From CAZMGV01 sp964565925 (GTDB lineage: Bacteria > JAGRBM01 > JAHCIT01): 64,000 bases of DNA. The position numbers and the translations under genes are program-made. The notes below the pieces were generated by a model. It had not been told where the DNA came from, made no database searches, and saw only the letters and a list, made by a program, of their open reading frames with translations. Positions 60,937 through 64,000 of the stretch are shown here, piece after piece. The stretch is taken from the NCBI GenBank assembly GCA_964565925.1, contig CAZMGV010000004.1, forward strand, positions 124,001 through 188,000. The letters run 5' to 3'. Position 1 is the first letter of the stretch; every line of letters starts with the position of its first letter.

Positions 60937-61785
60937 TCACATTCCGCCGGGCTTCCAGTATACCATTCCTCCTTCCATGAACTTCATCTTGAAAGGAACC
61001 TGGACAATATCGATTGTCTCGGCGTTGCCGAGCAGCAGATACCCTCCGGGCTTGAGCTTCGAATAGAGCAGTTTCGCCACCTGGACCTTCGCCTTGGGCG
61101 AAAAATAGATAAACACGTTGCGGCAGAGGATGATGTCCATCTGGGGGATCGAGACGGTCTGGTGGTCGTCGATCAGGTTCACCCGCCGGAACCGGACCAT
61201 CCGCTTGATGTCGTCCTTGACCGCCCAGTTCTCGTCCTGGCGCTCGAAAAACCGGAGTTTCCCGGCGTCCGAGACCTCCCGCAGCTTCGAGTCCGAATAA
61301 ACACCCTTGGAAGCCAGTTCGAGCGCGCGGGTCGAGATGTCGGTCGCCATGATCTCCACCCGGCGGTCCCCCACCAGATGCGCCGCCTCGCGGGTCATCA
61401 TGGCGAGGGTATAGGGCTCTTCGCCGGTGGCGCAGGCCGCGCTCCACATATAAAGCGACTGGTCGGTTTCCTTCTTCTTGCGCTCGAGTATCTCCGGGAG
61501 CAACTTGGCTTTCATCGTGTCGAGCTGGCGCGGGTTCCGGTAGAAAAAGGTTTCCTGGACAGTGATCGCATTGACGAGCGCCTGGAACTCCGGGTCGTCG
61601 GTGGGGCCGTACCGCAGGCGGTAGTAGTAGTCCCGGATATTGCCGGCGTTCACCGCGCGAACACGCTCCATCACCCGGAACTCGAGGTAGTCCACCCGGG
61701 TGTCGCGGATCGAAATGCCGGTCCGTTCCAGGATCAGGTCCCTGAATTCGGCAAAATCGGCTTCGGTAAACGTCAACTCGGACAA
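60937..61785 (-). CDS. cheR: Chemotaxis receptor methyltransferase CheR
   Basis: A 282-residue SAM-dependent methyltransferase acting on MCP glutamates. The N-terminal helical domain (FRDLILERTGI) is followed by TVQETFFYRNPRQLD and the SAM site SAACATGEEPYTLAM. Further motifs are ATDIS, ILCRNVFIYF and LKPGGYLLLGNAE. No beta-hairpin insertion for pentapeptide binding is obvious. The TTG start has AGGGA nine bases upstream. An 82-base gap to cheY could contain a secondary promoter, though none is clear. Confidence 0.95.
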   Translation of the reverse strand: MSELTFTEADFAEFRDLILERTGISIRDTRVDYLEFRVMERVRAVNAGNIRDYYYRLRYGPTDDPEFQALVNAITVQETFFYRNPRQLDTMKAKLLPEILERKKKETDQSLYMWSAACATGEEPYTLAMMTREAAHLVGDRRVEIMATDISTRALELASKGVYSDSKLREVSDAGKLRFFERQDENWAVKDDIKRMVRFRRVNLIDDHQTVSIPQMDIILCRNVFIYFSPKAKVQVAKLLYSKLKPGGYLLLGNAETIDIVQVPFKMKFMEGGMVYWKPGGM

Positions 61786-61827
61786 GAACCCGGTTCCCTT
61801 CGGCTGGTGGCTTGTTTGCCTTCGCCT

Positions 61828-63861
61828 CTATTTGCCTTCGATAGAGCGGAAAAAGTCGCCCGCGGCACTGCGGACTCTGTCGTTGCTGTCGGCCAGAAGC
61901 GGCCTCAAGTGCGGGAGCAGCCGCGACGGATCGTCCCCGGCTCTCCTGGCCAGCGCCCGGAACGAGGCCACACGCACGCGCCAGTCGTCGTCCCTGAGGC
62001 CCATGATTACCAGTGTCTCGGCGCCCGAGAAACCGCTCCGGGGGCCCAGCGACTCGATGAGCGCCAGCCTCACTTCGGGGTCCGGATCCGAAAACACACG
62101 CTGCAGATCCGAGATCTTGTCTTCGAGCGAGAGGCGGGCGACCGCCTTCAGCGCGGCGATCCGGACCTGCGGAGCCTCATCCGCCATGCGTTCGACAAGG
62201 ACCGGCACCGCCCTGCGGTCGCCGATCTCGCCCAGCGACTGCGCGGCTTCGTAGCGGACCCACGGGCTCACGTCTTCCGTGAGCAGATACTGGAGCGGTT
62301 CTACAGCCCGCTTGTCGCGCAGGCGGCCCAGAACCTGCGCGGCCGCGCACCGGACGTCCGGGTCCTGGTTGCCAAGCAGGAGCAGCGGCAGCGAGCCCAC
62401 ATGCTGTTCGTTGATCTGGGCGAGCGCGAAAACGGCGGCGCGTTTCACCGCGTTCGACGGGTCCACAAGCAGTTTCTTGAGCGGCTCGATCGCCACCGGG
62501 TCTTTCAGTGCACCCAGTGCGGAGGCCGCCTGGGTGCGGACTTCGGCCGCCGGGTTGGCGACCATCGCCAGCAGCCGCTCGAGCACCCGCGCGCCGAACC
62601 GGGCCAGCGCCGACTGCGCGGCCGCCCGGACGGACAGATCCATATGGTCGAACAGCGCAAAGAGGACATCGATAGAGCGTGTATCGCCGATACGGCCGAG
62701 CGCTTCGGCGACCGTCCGGACGATCTCCGTATCGTCGTCGTCCAGAAGGGGTTCCAGCGACCGCGCGGCCTCCGGTGACCGTATCTGCGCCAGCGCATCG
62801 ATGGCGATCAGCCGGGTGGCGGTATCCACCTCCGGCAGCAGGGAGACCAGCTCTTTCACCGCCGGAGCGCCGATAGACGCGAGCGCGGCGGCCGCCTCCC
62901 GGTGCTCGTCGTCGTCGCAGCCGTATTCCTCGCCCTGCTCGCCGCGCCGCAGGATGTCACAGAGCGGCATGACAAAATCGGCGGCCCTGAAATGACCGGC
63001 GAGATAGATAGCCGCCCTGCGGATGTCGCCATCCTGCGAACTCATGGCAAGCGCCGCCACTTTCAGCAGGTTCGACCGTTCGCGCTCCTTGAACAGGTGC
63101 GTACCGGTGCGGCCGATGATCCGTGCGATGGCCTTGAGCGCCAGTTGCGCGAGCTCCTGATCCGTGACCACGAATTCATAAAGGATGGCGAGCGACTTCT
63201 CCGTGCCGATGGCCGACAGCGCGTCGAGCACCGACGGCAGCGCCCAGATCTCGCCCTTTAGCATCTTCGCCACTTCGTCTTCGACCGTGGCGCCGCCAAT
63301 CATGGAGAGCGCCTCGAGCGCGGCCGTCTGGACCCAGAGCGACTTGGTGAGCAGCGGAATGATCCGGGGAACGGCCCGGGGATCGCGCAGCTTACCGAGC
63401 GAAATCAGCACCTGATAAACCGTGTTGTCGTCCGGGTGGCCGAGCGCCTCCTCCAGCGCCGGGCTGGCGTCCGGAGAGCCGATGTCGCCCAGCATCTCGG
63501 CGGCGTAGCGGACGACCTGCGGATCGGGGTCTTTCAGAAGTTTCACGAGCGGCGCGATGGACGGCGTGCCGATCCCCCGGATCGCCTCGACCGCCGCCGA
63601 CCGGATACGGGCGTCGGAGTTGCGGAGTTTCTGGAGAAGCCCCGTCACCGCCTCCGGAGACGGGATCATGAGCAGCGCCTGAACGGCCGCCTGCCGGACC
63701 AGCCAGCCCTCGCTGTCGAAGGCGGCCAGCAGCGCCGGCGTCGCCTCGACCGCGCCCAGCTGGCCCAGTTCCATGGCCGCCTCGCGGCGATGTTCGACAT
63801 CGCCGGTTTTCAGCCGGTCGACGAGTTCTTTGACACGGGCGCTCTGTCCGGGATCCGACAC
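61828..63861 (-). CDS. Large HEAT-repeat protein heading the chemosensory operon
   Basis: About 677 residues composed almost entirely of HEAT/PBS-lyase-type repeats of ~31 residues, for example DPxxxVRYAAExLGDIG and DxxWxVRxAALxALxxIG patterns recurring some 18-20 times. There is no signal peptide, so it is a cytoplasmic solenoid scaffold. HEAT-repeat proteins occur with some chemosensory systems in delta-type bacteria, where they may scaffold or localise signalling proteins. The GTG at 63861 has AGGA upstream; a TTG at 63879 is an alternative. It is the first gene of the operon, 42 bases before cheR. Confidence 0.85.
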   Translation of the reverse strand: MSDPGQSARVKELVDRLKTGDVEHRREAAMELGQLGAVEATPALLAAFDSEGWLVRQAAVQALLMIPSPEAVTGLLQKLRNSDARIRSAAVEAIRGIGTPSIAPLVKLLKDPDPQVVRYAAEMLGDIGSPDASPALEEALGHPDDNTVYQVLISLGKLRDPRAVPRIIPLLTKSLWVQTAALEALSMIGGATVEDEVAKMLKGEIWALPSVLDALSAIGTEKSLAILYEFVVTDQELAQLALKAIARIIGRTGTHLFKERERSNLLKVAALAMSSQDGDIRRAAIYLAGHFRAADFVMPLCDILRRGEQGEEYGCDDDEHREAAAALASIGAPAVKELVSLLPEVDTATRLIAIDALAQIRSPEAARSLEPLLDDDDTEIVRTVAEALGRIGDTRSIDVLFALFDHMDLSVRAAAQSALARFGARVLERLLAMVANPAAEVRTQAASALGALKDPVAIEPLKKLLVDPSNAVKRAAVFALAQINEQHVGSLPLLLLGNQDPDVRCAAAQVLGRLRDKRAVEPLQYLLTEDVSPWVRYEAAQSLGEIGDRRAVPVLVERMADEAPQVRIAALKAVARLSLEDKISDLQRVFSDPDPEVRLALIESLGPRSGFSGAETLVIMGLRDDDWRVRVASFRALARRAGDDPSRLLPHLRPLLADSNDRVRSAAGDFFRSIEGK

Positions 63862-64000
63862 GATTCCTGGCCGCTCCAAATACGCGAAAAGTCCTGTATG
63901 ATTAACACTTTACGCCGCTCCCTTGCAACGCAGACGGCAAGGGTGTACCAAACCGGCCCGCGCGCCCCGGCAGCCGGGAAATCCTCAGAGGGGACCCTTC
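63862..64000 (-). other. Upstream region of the chemosensory operon
   Basis: This stretch holds no gene I can support. On the minus strand TTGCAA (about 63922-63927) followed by an AT-rich TTAATCAT region could be a weak promoter for the HEAT-cheR operon. The match to consensus is poor. Confidence 0.25.

Noticed and set aside
1..64000. CRISPR arrays, tRNA/rRNA genes, insertion sequences
   Set aside because: No regularly spaced repeats, cloverleaf-like genes, transposase frames or terminal inverted repeats with target duplications were seen.

Overview
The window is a dense, GC-rich (by eye roughly 60-65%) chromosomal stretch with about 55 protein genes, short intergenic gaps, many 4-base start/stop overlaps, and no RNA genes, insertion sequences, CRISPR arrays or prophage. 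The gene set points to a free-living, diderm, respiring and motile or twitching bacterium. Evidence is lipoproteins, a TonB-like protein, type IV pili, a complete chemosensory operon, a cbb3-type oxidase, and de novo biotin and NAD synthesis. The combination resembles the former Deltaproteobacteria (Myxococcota/Bdellovibrionota/Desulfobacterota-like lineages). That placement is inference; no marker gene here settles it.

Layout. 1-5489: envelope genes (a single-span membrane protein overlapping a bifunctional class A penicillin-binding protein, then a PEGA-type lipoprotein). 5490-14026: acyl-CoA ligase/GT2 pair, tlyA, a DUF547-like and a TPR exported protein, ftsY, and an orphan histidine kinase. 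14048-17629: smc, preceded by an AT-rich gap carrying two perfect DnaA boxes. 17898-29946 (minus strand): a type IV pilus block, pilD-pilS-pilR, then fimT-pilV-pilW-pilX-pilY1, with candidate sigma-54 and sigma-70 promoters between the two halves. 30012-38921: TonB-like protein, lemA-M48 protease pair, glycosyltransferase, nadB, iron-type alcohol dehydrogenase, a small binding-protein-like lipoprotein, and a lone cyclic-nucleotide-binding domain. 39001-44163: a Crp/Fnr regulator diverging from an unusual cbb3 oxidase operon (small membrane protein, free diheme cytochrome c, ccoN, ccoO and three tiny membrane proteins). 44258-49636: a Tam-like methyltransferase and a bioBFAD operon behind a clear BirA operator. 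49650-53682: an unrecognised 489-residue protein, gph, a methyltransferase and a flavoprotein reductase. 52483-63861 (minus strand): a chemosensory operon in the order HEAT-repeat protein, cheR, cheY, cheA, cheW, mcp, parA, unknown adaptor, cheB, reductase.

Most interesting system. Inside the chemosensory operon a ParA ATPase overlaps by 46 bases a 209-residue protein. That protein starts with a ParB/Spo0J-style N-terminal motif (GLGKGVDSI) but has no recognisable ParB domains. It looks like a dedicated ParA partner for positioning or partitioning the chemoreceptor array, comparable in logic to PpfA-TlpT or ParC-ParP, with a different partner protein. The same operon has a CheW with an extra C-terminal beta-rich domain and a large HEAT-repeat protein. 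Other points worth a look are a probable CTG start overlapping the cheB stop, the CcoP-less cbb3 layout, the DnaA-box gap beside smc, and a Tam-like gene placed where bioC might be expected.
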